Source of the DNA: JACVRW01 sp963825345
GTDB lineage: Bacteria > Actinomycetota > Thermoleophilia > Solirubrobacterales > Thermoleophilaceae
Assembly: GCA_963825345.1 (NCBI GenBank)
Contig: CAWGSQ010000002.1
Span: forward strand, 62,001 to 126,000
Direction: 5' to 3'
DNA: 64,000 bases
The notes beneath the pieces are model-generated. The model worked only from the letters and a program-made list of their open reading frames with translations, was not told where the DNA came from and did not search any database. The position numbers and the translations under genes were made by a program. Within the stretch, counting starts at the first letter, position 1, and each line of letters begins with the position of its first letter. Below are positions 9,710 through 19,675 of the stretch, piece after piece.

Positions 9710-10633
9710 CTAACGAAGTCCTTCGGCCCCGGCGACGACCTCCATGATCTCCTGCGTGATCTCCGCCTGCCGTTGGCGGTTCGCGGCGAGCGTGAGGTCG
9801 TCGATCAGCTCGGCGGCGTTGTCTGAAGCGCTGCGCATGGCGCTCATGCGAGCGCCGTGCTCCGATGCGGTTGATTCGAGCATCGCCCGGTAGATCGAGA
9901 TCTCCACGTAGTCCGGCACCAGCCGGGCGAGGATCTCCTCGGGGTCGGGCTCGTAGATCCAGAGGGCGCGGTCGTGGATGTGCTCGTCGCCGTTGTCGCC
10001 GGAGGGGTCAGACCCCCCATCATCGTCTTCGTCCGCAATCACGTCCGCCTGCTGCAGCGGCAGCAGCGTCTCGTGACGAACCTCCTGGTTCACGGCCGAG
10101 ATGTAGCCGTTGTAGAAGACCTCGACGCGATCGACCTTGCCGTCGACGTAGGCGGAGGCGAGCCCGTCGGCCACGCGGCGGGCGTCCGCGAACGAGGGCC
10201 GGTCCGTGAAGCCGGTCCAGGACCCGCCCACCTCGAACTGGCGGAACTCAAGCGACGAGACGCCGCGGCGGCCCACGGCGTACCAGAGCACCTCCTGGCC
10301 GTCCCCGCGCAGCTCGCGCATGCGCGCGTTGCCGGCGCGCAGGATCTGCGAGTTGAACGGGCCGGCGAGGCCGCGGTCACCCGTGATCAGGAGCACGCCA
10401 ACGGTCTCGACGTTCTCCTTCTCCTGAAGGATCGGCAGGTTCGGGATGTTGTCCGCGGCCTGCGAGGCGCGCGCGGTCATCCGCCGGAGCGCGTCCGCGT
10501 ACGGGCGCAGCGCCTCGATCCGCTGCTCGGCCTTCCGCAGGCGCGCGGCGGAGATCATCTCCATCGCCCGCGTGATCTTGCGGATGTTCTTGACCGACGC
10601 GATGCGGCCCCGGATGTCCTTCAGGTTCGCCAT
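9710..10633 (-). CDS. atpG: F1Fo ATP synthase gamma subunit with acidic insertion
   Basis: 307 residues. The N-terminal MANLKDIRGRIASVKNIRKITRAMEMISA coiled-coil start and the C-terminal SASDNAAELIDDLTLAANRQRQAEITQEI with VVAGAEGLR are canonical and form the rotating shaft. At about residues 196-222 there is an acidic low-complexity insertion (ADEDDDGGSDPSGDNGDEH) in the globular part. The DNA of that insertion contains the palindrome GGGGTCAGACCCC also found at two other places in the window. Neighbours atpA and atpD are 6 and 12 bp away. Confidence 0.96.
   Translation of the reverse strand: MANLKDIRGRIASVKNIRKITRAMEMISAARLRKAEQRIEALRPYADALRRMTARASQAADNIPNLPILQEKENVETVGVLLITGDRGLAGPFNSQILRAGNARMRELRGDGQEVLWYAVGRRGVSSLEFRQFEVGGSWTGFTDRPSFADARRVADGLASAYVDGKVDRVEVFYNGYISAVNQEVRHETLLPLQQADVIADEDDDGGSDPSGDNGDEHIHDRALWIYEPDPEEILARLVPDYVEISIYRAMLESTASEHGARMSAMRSASDNAAELIDDLTLAANRQRQAEITQEIMEVVAGAEGLR
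10004..10016. repeat. Dispersed palindrome GGGGTCAGACCCC, copy 1 (inside atpG)
   Basis: The 13-base palindrome GGGGTCAGACCCC sits inside the codons for the GGSDPSG part of the gamma insertion. The same core occurs (reverse orientation) in the hairpin after pepA and, with the last base changed, at the end of the sugar permease gene. Confidence 0.55.
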
Positions 10634-10639
10634 CCGCGT

Positions 10640-12418
<1,779 letters not shown>

Positions 12419-12430
12419 GTCTAGATCTCC

Positions 12431-12964
12431 TTAGGTGGCCTTGGCCACCTGTTTGCGTAGTCGTTCAAGTCTGTTGCGAACGGTTCCGTCCAGGACCATG
12501 TTCCCGACCTGGACCTTCAGACCACCGAGCACGTCGGGGTCCACGTTTGAGGACAGCTCGACCCTGCGGTCCGTCTGCTCCTCGATGCGCTTGCCGATGT
12601 CGTCCACGAGCTTCTCGTCGAGCTCGATCGCGCTCGTCACGGTCACCGGGAGGAGCTTGTTCTCCTCCGCCCAGAGCGAGTCGAACTCGCGCTTGATGCG
12701 AAACAGCGCCGGCATCCGGTGGCGCTCCGCGAGCAGCTCGAGGAAGTTCACGAATCGCTCGTCGGCGTCGCTCACGATCTTACGCACGCCGTCCCGCTTC
12801 TCCTCGGACGAGAAGTAGGGCGAGAACAGGAACACCTGGAGCGTGCGGTCCTCGTCGAGCGCCTCGGAGAACTCGCCCAGCTCGTCGTGCACGCGGTCGA
12901 GCACGTCGTGCTCCTTGGCGACCTCGAACAGCGAACGTGCGTAGACCTCGGCGATCTCCTCCAT
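12431..12964 (-). CDS. atpH: F1Fo ATP synthase delta subunit
   Basis: 177 residues, usual length for the bacterial delta (OSCP) subunit that joins the b stalk to the top of F1. It starts MEEIAEVYARSLFEVAKEHDVLD (family N-terminus with AYARALFE-like motif), has RFVNFLELLAERHRMPALFRI in the middle and the conserved C-terminal DPDVLGGLKVQVGNMVLDGTVRNRLERLR. It sits between atpF (3 bp) and atpA (12 bp). No unusual acidic extension is present here. Confidence 0.96.
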   Translation of the reverse strand: MEEIAEVYARSLFEVAKEHDVLDRVHDELGEFSEALDEDRTLQVFLFSPYFSSEEKRDGVRKIVSDADERFVNFLELLAERHRMPALFRIKREFDSLWAEENKLLPVTVTSAIELDEKLVDDIGKRIEEQTDRRVELSSNVDPDVLGGLKVQVGNMVLDGTVRNRLERLRKQVAKAT

Positions 12965-12967
12965 TGA

Positions 12968-13531
12968 CTAGCGGCCGTTCCCTTCCGTTCCGGCGAGCTC
13001 GGAGAAGTCGACCTCGCCGAGCGCCTCCTCGATCAGGCGGCGGTGGTCCTCCTCGGTGAGCGACTTGCGGGTGATCTTCTCGGTGGCCATCACGGTGAGG
13101 TCCGCGACCTCCTTGCGGAGCTCGTCGAGCGCCCGGCGTGTCTCGTGTTCGATGTCACGGCGCGCACCGGCGAGCAGCTCCTCGCGCTGCTTCGTGGCCT
13201 GCACCTTCGTCTCGTCGGCCACGTTCTCCGCCGCCTTGCGTGCACGCGCGACGATGTCCTCCGCCTGCTCGCGAGCCTCGCGCAGCCGCGCGCGGTACTC
13301 CTCGAGCAGCTCGTCGGCCTCCTGCTTGGCACGCTGCGCCGCCTGAATCGACTCGTCGATGGCCACGCGGCGCTTGTCGAGAGCCTCGGCGATCCGCGGG
13401 AAGGCGAGCTTGTTCAGCAGGTACAGCGTGATGCCGAAGGCGAGCAGCGTCCAGATCATCAGCCCGAGGCTCGGGCTTACGAGGAAGCTGCCGCCCCCCT
13501 CTTCCTCGGTTGCTGCGAGCAGGACCGTCAT
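12968..13531 (-). CDS. atpF: F1Fo ATP synthase b subunit
   Basis: 187 residues: one N-terminal membrane helix (LMIWTLLAFGITLYLLNKL, residues about 25-45) followed by a long charged coiled coil (RVAIDESIQAAQRAKQEADELLEEYRARL and onwards) that forms the peripheral stalk. The residues before the helix are extended and periplasmic-looking (TEEEGGGSFLVSPSLG). It lies 3 bp downstream of atpE. Length and layout are typical; only one b gene is present, so a homodimer is expected. Confidence 0.96.
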   Translation of the reverse strand: MTVLLAATEEEGGGSFLVSPSLGLMIWTLLAFGITLYLLNKLAFPRIAEALDKRRVAIDESIQAAQRAKQEADELLEEYRARLREAREQAEDIVARARKAAENVADETKVQATKQREELLAGARRDIEHETRRALDELRKEVADLTVMATEKITRKSLTEEDHRRLIEEALGEVDFSELAGTEGNGR

Positions 13532-13534
13532 CGC

Positions 13535-13801
13535 CTAGAGGAAGAACGCAATCAGACCGAAGATGAACGCGTAGAAGACGATCGCCTCGGTGAGGGCGAA
13601 GCCGAGCCACTGAATGCTCGTGATCTCCTCGCGCATCTCGGGCTGACGGGTGACCGACTCGATCACCTTGCCGAAGATGTAGCCAACGCCGATGCCGGGG
13701 CCGATCGTGCCAAGGCCGGCTCCAACGCCGAGTGCGATGGCCTTCAGACCGTCGGTCGGGTCGGCTGCCTGTGCGATGGGAATCAGGACTGCAAGATCCA
13801 T
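13535..13801 (-). CDS. atpE: F1Fo ATP synthase c subunit (proteolipid)
   Basis: 88 residues forming two membrane helices joined by the RQPEMREE polar loop. The first helix has the glycine-rich GAGLGTIGPGIGVGYIFGK packing motif; the second carries the ion-binding carboxylate in ALTEAIVFYAF (Glu near residue 73). The Q/ES ligand set of Na+-dependent rotors is absent, so proton coupling is expected. A near-perfect Shine-Dalgarno (AAGGAGGTCCC) precedes the ATG, consistent with the high copy number of c in the complex. The short N-terminal AQAADPTDG segment could be a processed leader. Confidence 0.97.
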   Translation of the reverse strand: MDLAVLIPIAQAADPTDGLKAIALGVGAGLGTIGPGIGVGYIFGKVIESVTRQPEMREEITSIQWLGFALTEAIVFYAFIFGLIAFFL

Positions 13802-13810
13802 GGGACCTCC

Positions 13811-14710
13811 TTAATGGCCTCCGGCGCTTGCCTCGCCGAAGTAAATGGATGTGAGCGTCGCGAAGATGAATGCCTGGAGCGTTGCGATCAGGCCGACCTC
13901 GAGCATGAAGAATGCGATCGCGATCGGCAGTGTGATCCAGCCGAGGGTCGCGAGTCCGAGCAGCACCGCCAGCCCACCGCCCATGAACAGGATCAGAAGG
14001 TGGCCGGCCAGGATGTTGGCGAACAGTCGTACCGACAGCGAGATGATCCGCATGAACTGCGAGATGACCTCGATGAAGAAGATCGGTCCCGCGGCGATTC
14101 CGCTCACGCCCGCGGGGAGCCAGCCCTTGAGGTGACCGCGGACGCCGTGCTGGCGTATCCCCTCGATCTGGTAGCCGCCCCAGACGACGAGCGTGAGTGC
14201 GAGCGGAATCGAGAGGTTCGCGGTGGCGGCGTAGAGCGCGAATGCGGGGAGGGCGAAGCCGAAGACGTCGACCGTCTCGTGCGTGTTCGTCGGCAGCGGG
14301 ATGTAGCCGAGCATGTTCGAGAACCAGATGAAGAAGAACAGCGTGGCGACGAAGGGGAAGTACTTCGCGGCGGTGGCGGTCGGCATGTTGCCCCTGGCGA
14401 TCTGGGTGTAGGTGAGGTCGTACGCGCCCTCGATCAGCGTCTGGGTGCGGTTCGGGCGCTCCTGCATGCGCCTGGCGATCCAGATCATGGTGCCGGCGGT
14501 GATCGCGCAGGCGAGGAAGACATAGAGGACGGCCTTGTTGATCGACATGTCGATGCCGCCGATCTTCAGGTCGACCCACGGGTCGAGCTTGAACTCGTTC
14601 TGCGGCTTGAAGTCGTCGTTCTTGCCATCGCTGCCGAAGATCCCGTAGAGCGCGATGGCGCCGCCAAGCCAGATGAAGACGCCAAGCAGGATCTTGCCGC
14701 GGCGGCTCAC
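13811..14710 (-). CDS. atpB: F1Fo ATP synthase a subunit
   Basis: 299 residues with an initial membrane helix, then an extended loop and the conserved membrane core: MRIISLSVRLFANILAGHLLI contains the essential Arg of the proton path, and the C-terminus has LEVGLIATLQAFIFATLTSIYF. The start is GTG at 14710, overlapping the TGA of the upstream AtpI-like gene (GTGA). With atpE it forms the proton turbine. Confidence 0.97.
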   Translation of the reverse strand: MSRRGKILLGVFIWLGGAIALYGIFGSDGKNDDFKPQNEFKLDPWVDLKIGGIDMSINKAVLYVFLACAITAGTMIWIARRMQERPNRTQTLIEGAYDLTYTQIARGNMPTATAAKYFPFVATLFFFIWFSNMLGYIPLPTNTHETVDVFGFALPAFALYAATANLSIPLALTLVVWGGYQIEGIRQHGVRGHLKGWLPAGVSGIAAGPIFFIEVISQFMRIISLSVRLFANILAGHLLILFMGGGLAVLLGLATLGWITLPIAIAFFMLEVGLIATLQAFIFATLTSIYFGEASAGGH

Positions 14711-15066
14711 CGGCGCTCCTCGAATGGTCGGCCGATCAGCTGGCCGGTGAAGTAGAAGGTGAAGAGGGTGATCGACAGGATCGCGGCGGAGAGTCCGGCC
14801 TCGCGCTCGGAGAGCCCCACAACGAAGATCGATCCGGCAACGATCCAGCCGCGGGCGATCATCGAGCCGGTGAGCAGGCCAGCCACCGTGCGCGGGTCGT
14901 CAGACGCGCGGGCCTGCTTCTCGATCAGCACCTGAATCCCGCGCTGGGTGAGCCATCCGACGGCCGCGCCGACCCAGCCGAGCACGGGCAGATCGGCCGC
15001 CAGGAACACCGGCAGCGCGAGCGCGAGCAGCGCAAGGTCGAGGTACCGCATCATGCGCAGCGGCAT
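14707..15066 (-). CDS. AtpI-like membrane protein at head of ATP synthase operon
   Basis: About 119 residues with four predicted membrane segments (LALLALALPVFLAADLPVLG, VGAAVGWLTQRGIQVLI, AGLLTGSMIARGWIVAGSIFVVG and ILSITLFTFYFTGQLIG). It is in the position of AtpI/subunit I, a small hydrophobic protein that helps c-ring assembly in other bacteria, and overlaps the atpB start by 4 bp. Sequence similarity to AtpI is not obvious by eye, so the name rests on size, topology and position. The ATG at 15066 is used here; ATGs at 15054 and 15051 are alternatives. Confidence 0.75.
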   Translation of the reverse strand: MPLRMMRYLDLALLALALPVFLAADLPVLGWVGAAVGWLTQRGIQVLIEKQARASDDPRTVAGLLTGSMIARGWIVAGSIFVVGLSEREAGLSAAILSITLFTFYFTGQLIGRPFEERR

Positions 15067-15220
15067 GGGGGTATCGGATGCTTTCAAAGCGTGGGTATTC
15101 AAGAGGTGTCCGGGGGAGCGCGGGGCGGGCGGCGCTTCTGTGCTCCCTACCCGGGGGCGCTGAAGCCTATATGAGCGGAGGACTTTGTGACTACTTTGTG
15201 ACAGTTGGCTCGCGCGTGAT
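15067..15220 (-). promoter_or_regulatory. Probable ATP synthase operon promoter region with direct repeat
   Basis: This 154-bp gap upstream of the ATP synthase operon contains two direct copies of ACTTTGTGAC at 15182-15191 and 15193-15202, 11 bp apart (one helical turn). Downstream of them on the minus strand is an AT-rich CATATAGG at about 15170-15177 that could be a -10 element. The pair looks like a regulator binding site overlapping the promoter; no regulator is identified. Confidence 0.4.
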
Positions 15221-15649
15221 CTACTGGGTGCTGACGGTCGCCGCCCGCTTTGGGCGCAGCGCCTCGCGCGCCTCCTCGAGCGTCCGGCGGTTGACCATTT
15301 CCGTGGCGAGTCCGTCGTGTACACGGATCCCCATCCCGAAGCGCATGTCGACCTCGATCCCGCTGTCCACTCCCTTGGCGCGGAACCGGATCGCCGCCAG
15401 CGCGCAGTCGTCGTCGTCCTCAACGTGCTCCACATCAATGCGGAACGTCTCCCACGGCGCGTGCAGCTGGCGCCAGAACCTCGTGGCCTCGCCGTAACCG
15501 CGGTAGACCGCCGACAGGTCGGGGAAGACGCCCGAGGTGCTGATCTCCACATCCGGTTCCAGAAGCGCCAGCCACGCCTCGCAGTCGTCATGGTTCCAGG
15601 CGTCGTAACCGGCGAGGAGCAGCTCGGAGTTTGTAGGCACCGCGCGCAT
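15221..15649 (-). CDS. SnoaL-like/NTF2-fold protein
   Basis: 142 residues of the SnoaL-like (NTF2) fold: NSELLLAGYDAWNHDDCEAWLALLEPDVEI is the typical first helix pair and strand, VYRGYGEATRFWRQL and DGLATEMVNRRTLEEAREAL follow. The family includes small cyclases, isomerases and many proteins of unknown role. No partner is implied by context: it stands alone upstream of the ATP synthase promoter. A second SnoaL-like gene is found at 45 kb. Confidence 0.85.
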   Translation of the reverse strand: MRAVPTNSELLLAGYDAWNHDDCEAWLALLEPDVEISTSGVFPDLSAVYRGYGEATRFWRQLHAPWETFRIDVEHVEDDDDCALAAIRFRAKGVDSGIEVDMRFGMGIRVHDGLATEMVNRRTLEEAREALRPKRAATVSTQ

Positions 15650-15732
15650 GCAAGCACACCAGCGGCGTGAACCTGGCCGACCCGGTCGGTCGGCTCCGTT
15701 AGCGTGGCGCCGGTGCTCAAGCTGACGCTCGG

Positions 15733-16731
15733 CTAAGGCAGCACGGTCATCGAACCCACCACCCCGGACTCGATCACGGCGCTTCCGCTGATCAGCTCGC
15801 CCGGATCGCCGTCCACGTAGTTCTTGCGCTCGAGAAGGCGCTCGTTCTCGCCAAGCAGCTCGTGTGTGTTGCGATCGAAGATGAGGACGTTGCGGTGGCC
15901 TGCGTAGTCGACGGCCACGCCCACGCCCACGCGGCCCGCCACATCGCGCTCAGGACCGGTCAGCTTGATCCCCGGGATCAGCGCTGCCGCACGGAGGAGC
16001 GCCGCCTCGAGGTCGACCGGGATCGGGTTCTCCCGCATGAGGTCTCCGATGATCACGAACGTCTCGTTGTCGACGGAGTGGCCGCACTCGCAATCGACCG
16101 CCTCCTGGTGCAGGCGCCGGTAGAGCGGCCGCGCCTCTCGAGGCAGGTCGAGCAGCTGCGCGTAGCTCATCGGCTCACCGCCGAGGTAGAACGGCCCCCT
16201 CTTCGGCGGGCTCTGGTGAAAGTCCGACCTGACGACGCCAGGCGGGCTGCCCGCTGCCTCCCAGCGCTTCTTGTCACGCGGCCCGGGGAATCGAATCGGG
16301 CCGTCAGGTCGTGTGCGGAACCGCCGTTCACCGTCGATTGCCACCCAGCTCTCGCGCACCCCGGGGGCGATGACCGTGTAGCCGCCCTCGACATCGCCAC
16401 CCATTGACCAAGCGGTCTTCGTGCGGACGTAGAAGAACTCGCCCGGCCGAAGCGGACGCGACAGGCCGCCCTTCTGCGACTTCGCAGCCAACCGCAGCGT
16501 CTCGCCGGCGCTCGCCTCCGGCGTGCCGAGGCGGCTCTCGCGCTCGCCGGGGATCACGAGCGCCGCCGCGGTGGCTGCTGCCGCGACGCACGCGGCGATG
16601 GCCACGCGGCCGCCCCAGCGGGGCCGGCGCGGCTTCGGCCGCCGCCATGCGCGCTCGGCCTGGGCCGTGGCGAGCGCGGTCGGGGGCGCCGTGTCCGCGC
16701 GGAAGGACCGGATCAGGTCGAGCTCATCCAT
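15733..16731 (-). CDS. Membrane-anchored partner of ECF sigma factor (CU044_5270-like)
   Basis: 332 residues: a short cytoplasmic N-terminus (MDELDLIRSFRADTAPPT), a single membrane helix (VAIAACVAAAATAAALVIP, about residues 47-66) and a large extracellular domain with FFYVRTKTAWSMGG, ESWVAIDGERRFRTRPDG and NRNTHELLGENE-like strands. This layout matches the actinobacterial CU044_5270 family, routinely encoded after ECF sigma genes. The ATG at 16731 lies inside the sigma gene (8-bp overlap), so they are co-translated. Anti-sigma or sensor function is inferred from linkage; no zinc HxxxCxxC motif is present. Confidence 0.8.
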   Translation of the reverse strand: MDELDLIRSFRADTAPPTALATAQAERAWRRPKPRRPRWGGRVAIAACVAAAATAAALVIPGERESRLGTPEASAGETLRLAAKSQKGGLSRPLRPGEFFYVRTKTAWSMGGDVEGGYTVIAPGVRESWVAIDGERRFRTRPDGPIRFPGPRDKKRWEAAGSPPGVVRSDFHQSPPKRGPFYLGGEPMSYAQLLDLPREARPLYRRLHQEAVDCECGHSVDNETFVIIGDLMRENPIPVDLEAALLRAAALIPGIKLTGPERDVAGRVGVGVAVDYAGHRNVLIFDRNTHELLGENERLLERKNYVDGDPGELISGSAVIESGVVGSMTVLP

Positions 16732-17320
16732 CGAGTTCCTCCAGGTGTCGGCGCACACGTGCGCGGGCGCGATGAAGTCGTGACTTGACCGTGCCGGGAG
16801 AGATCGACAGCGCCGCGGCGATCTCCGGGTAGGCGAGCTCGGCCCAGGCATAGAGGAGCAGCACGTCGCGCTCGTCCCGTGACAGCAGTGCGAGAGCGGC
16901 GGCGAGGGCCGGGGCGGCGGCCGCCGAGTCGGCCTGAGCCGCCACGTGGTCGTCGTGCGCGGGCGACGCCGGGTCGACGCCCGTGCGCGCGTACGCGCGA
17001 AGCTCGCGCTCCTCGCGGCGCCAGTGCCGCTGGGCGAGGCGCGTGGCGATGCCGAAGAGCCATGGGCGGGCGTTCGCGTAGCTGCCGTCGTAGCGGCCGC
17101 GCTTCGCAAACGCCACGGCGAAGGCCTCCGCGGCCAGTTCGTCGGCGAGATCCGTGCCGAGCCTGCGCGCGAGATACCGGTGAACGGCGGCGTGATGGCG
17201 CTCGAAGACGCTCGCGAACGCCGTGGGCGCGTCGAGCGACGCCGCTATCGCGCTCGCGTCCGATACTTCGGGCGGCTCCGCCCGCAGGAGACCGAGGGTC
17301 ACACCCTTACTCTCCCGCAC
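16724..17320 (-). CDS. ECF-type RNA polymerase sigma factor
   Basis: 198 residues with region 2 (AFASVFERHHAAVHRYLARRLGTDLADELAAEAFAVAFA, then ARPWLFGIATRLAQRHWRRE) and region 4 (LSRDERDVLLLYAWAELAYPEIAAALSISPGTVKSRLHRARARVR). It directs RNA polymerase to specific promoters in response to a signal, probably through the membrane protein it overlaps. GTG 17320 is the long start; GTG 17302 has a better Shine-Dalgarno (GGGAGAG 9 bases upstream). It is divergent from the GH26-like gene. Confidence 0.93.
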   Translation of the reverse strand: MRESKGVTLGLLRAEPPEVSDASAIAASLDAPTAFASVFERHHAAVHRYLARRLGTDLADELAAEAFAVAFAKRGRYDGSYANARPWLFGIATRLAQRHWRREERELRAYARTGVDPASPAHDDHVAAQADSAAAAPALAAALALLSRDERDVLLLYAWAELAYPEIAAALSISPGTVKSRLHRARARVRRHLEELDG

Positions 17321-17371
17321 GAGCCCGAGCGGTTCTCGCAGTTCGCCGGATTCGGCGTTACGCTCGACTCA

Positions 17372-18397
17372 GTGCGCTCGCTTCTGGCCCTCGCAGCCGC
17401 CGCGCTGGTCCTTGCCCTGGTCCCGGCCGCGGCCGGCGCCGCCGCCTACGTACCGCCCGCCGGGAAGGTCTACTGGGGCGGCCAGGGCGGCTACAGCCAG
17501 GCGTCCATCATGGACTTCGAGCGGCAGTCGGGGAAGCATCCCGCCGTGTTCAACTACTTCATCTCCTGGAACGCGAGCGACTCTGCCTTCCACTGGCTGT
17601 CGTTCCGCCTGGCCGACGCGCGCGCGCAGCACACCGCGGCGATGCTCTCGGTGGCGCCCGAGGACACCGGCCTGAGCCCACGCGACCTCGCACAGGGACG
17701 CGGCGATGACTTCCTCGTCGGCCTCAACACGCTGCTCGCCGAGCACGGCGAGGTGACCTTCCTGCGCCCGCTGTCCGAGATGAACAACGGCAACAACTCG
17801 TACGCGCCCTACAACCTGGACGGCTCGTCGAGGGGCCCGGCCAACTCCGTGCGCCAGTTCATCAGGGCGTGGCGGCGCATCGCGCTGATCACGCGAGGTG
17901 GGCAGGTGGCGGCGCTGAACCGCACGCTGCGCCGGCTCGGCATGCCGCCGGTCCGGACGCGCGAGGTGCTGCTGCCGCGCGCGCTGGTGGCCCTGATGTG
18001 GGTCCCGCTCTCGTTCGGCAACCCCGAGATCGCGAAGAACCATCCGCGCTTCTTCTGGCCCGGGTCCCGCTACGTCGACTGGGTCGGCACCACCTGGTAC
18101 TCCCGCTACAGGGCGACCTCCGCGATGGTCCGCTTCTACAGCTACGCGCTCTGGCGCCGCAAGCCGTTCGCGTTCACCGAATGGGGCATCTGGGGCCGCG
18201 ACGAACCGTCGTTCGTCCGGCAGTTCTTCAGCTTCATCCGGTTCCACCGGCGCGTGCGGATGGCGGTCTACTACCAGTCGGCCTCGCTGAAGCGGGAGTT
18301 CCGGCTGTCCGCTCACCCGCTGGCGCGGGCGGAACTCCGCCGGGCGTTGCGATGGCGGCGGATCACAGGGATCCCGCCCGCCTTCACACCGCTCTAG
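17372..18397 (+). CDS. Secreted GH26-like glycoside hydrolase
   Basis: 341 residues starting at a GTG that opens a signal peptide (LLALAAAALVLALVPAAAGAAA). The mature protein has the TIM-barrel features of family GH26 endo-mannanases: VYWGGQGGY, NYFISWNAS, TFLRPLSEMNNGNN with the likely acid/base Glu, and FAFTEWGIWG with the likely nucleophile Glu; YVDWVGTTWYS is also typical. Substrate is a beta-mannan or related glycan by family; the surroundings do not narrow it. Its stop shares CTAG with the convergent GGDEF/HD-GYP gene. It is divergent from the sigma gene across 51 bp. Confidence 0.82.
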   Translation: MRSLLALAAAALVLALVPAAAGAAAYVPPAGKVYWGGQGGYSQASIMDFERQSGKHPAVFNYFISWNASDSAFHWLSFRLADARAQHTAAMLSVAPEDTGLSPRDLAQGRGDDFLVGLNTLLAEHGEVTFLRPLSEMNNGNNSYAPYNLDGSSRGPANSVRQFIRAWRRIALITRGGQVAALNRTLRRLGMPPVRTREVLLPRALVALMWVPLSFGNPEIAKNHPRFFWPGSRYVDWVGTTWYSRYRATSAMVRFYSYALWRRKPFAFTEWGIWGRDEPSFVRQFFSFIRFHRRVRMAVYYQSASLKREFRLSAHPLARAELRRALRWRRITGIPPAFTPL

Positions 18398-19620
18398 GCG
18401 ACGCGCAGGGCGCGGGCGCGGCCGGCGTCGAGGGCGCGCACGAACGCGCTGACCACCTGGGCGTCGAACTGAGTGCCCGAGCCGGCCTTGAGCTCCGTCC
18501 GCGCCGTCTCCGCCCCAAGCGAGGGCCGGTAGACGCGGTCGGCCGTCATCGCCTCGTACGCGTCGGCCACGGCCAGGATGCGCGCCTCGAGCGGGATGTC
18601 GTCACCGGTGAGGCCGTAGGGATAGCCCAGGCCGTCCGGGCGCTCGTGGTGGGCGAGGATCCAGGCGCGCAGGTCGTCGAATTCGGGGCGCGAGAGCAGC
18701 CTCGCGGCGATCTCGGGGTGCGTGAACATCTCCTGCCACTCGTCGGCGTCGAGCGGACCGGGCTTCGAGAGCACGCTGTCGGAGATTCCGATCTTTCCGA
18801 TGTCGTGCAGCACGCCGGCGAGCCGCACGCGCTCCACGTGCTCCTCGCCGAGCCCGAGCTCCCGCGCCATCAGCTCCGAGTAGCGCCCCACGGCGTGCGA
18901 GTGCTGGCCGGTGCCGGTGTCGCGGATGTCGAGCGCCTCCGCGAGCGCGATCACGGTGGCGAGCTGGAGTTGCCCGTCGCCCTGGGCGCCCGACTGCGAG
19001 AGCGTGCGCGCCACCTCGTCGCTGTAGATCACGGTGCGGTCGCTGCCGAGCTCCTTGGCGGCCGCCACGGCCCGGTCGGCGGCGCGGAGCAGGCCGACGG
19101 CGTCGGTGCCGTGCAGCGGGCTGGTGGCCACACCGAAGCTGATGGTCACGCGCACGGCGGCGTCGGCGAAGGTGCGGTGGGTGGCACGCCGCAGGCGCTC
19201 GGCCACGATGAAGGCGCCGCGCTCGTCGGTCTCCGGAAGCAGGAGCGCGAACTCCTCGCCGCCGATACGCGCCACCTGGTCGATGCGGCGCTTCCACTTG
19301 AGGCAGTCGCTCGCCACGAGCTGGAGGGCCAGGTCCCCGGCGGCGTGACCCTGGCGCTCGTTGACCGCCGAGAACGAGTCGAGGTCGCCCACGATCACGG
19401 ACAGCGGACGGCCGGCGCGCCTTGCGCGCTCGAGCTCCATGTCCAGCATCTCCTCGAGGGCGCGACGGTTCAGGAGCCCCGTGAGGGGATCGGTGCGAGA
19501 TGCGTCGGCAATGCGCCTCCGCAAGCCGGTTATGCGACTGCGCTGGTACAGGGCAAGGCCCGCCAGCGCTAGAACGCAGGCGTATGGGACGAACGGAGCG
19601 AGGGTGCCGACTGGCTCCAT
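18394..19620 (-). CDS. Membrane GGDEF / HD-GYP protein (first of tandem pair)
   Basis: 408 residues: one N-terminal membrane helix (FVPYACVLALAGLALYQRS), a GGDEF domain (DPLTGLLNRRALEEM, GGEEF near 130, with RRID five residues before it as a possible inhibitory I-site) and an HD-GYP domain (LAGVLHDIGKIGI, then HHERPDGLGYP). The two domains respectively make and break cyclic di-GMP in characterised proteins. Both motifs look complete, so either activity is possible. It is paralogous to the next gene upstream and has no sensory domain beyond the membrane helix. Confidence 0.92.
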   Translation of the reverse strand: MEPVGTLAPFVPYACVLALAGLALYQRSRITGLRRRIADASRTDPLTGLLNRRALEEMLDMELERARRAGRPLSVIVGDLDSFSAVNERQGHAAGDLALQLVASDCLKWKRRIDQVARIGGEEFALLLPETDERGAFIVAERLRRATHRTFADAAVRVTISFGVATSPLHGTDAVGLLRAADRAVAAAKELGSDRTVIYSDEVARTLSQSGAQGDGQLQLATVIALAEALDIRDTGTGQHSHAVGRYSELMARELGLGEEHVERVRLAGVLHDIGKIGISDSVLSKPGPLDADEWQEMFTHPEIAARLLSRPEFDDLRAWILAHHERPDGLGYPYGLTGDDIPLEARILAVADAYEAMTADRVYRPSLGAETARTELKAGSGTQFDAQVVSAFVRALDAGRARALRVA

Positions 19621-19675
19621 CTCCCGTTGATTATCGACCGACTATCGCCCTCCCTTGAAAGGGTTACCCCGAAAT

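Noticed and set aside
13535..13801. Sodium-dependent c-ring
   Set aside because: The Gln/Glu-Ser ligand set of Na+ rotors is absent; TEAIVF is a proton-type site.
13043..14755. Plus-strand frame of about 570 codons opposite atpF/atpE/atpB
   Set aside because: Same reason: charged, patternless translation opposite conserved genes.
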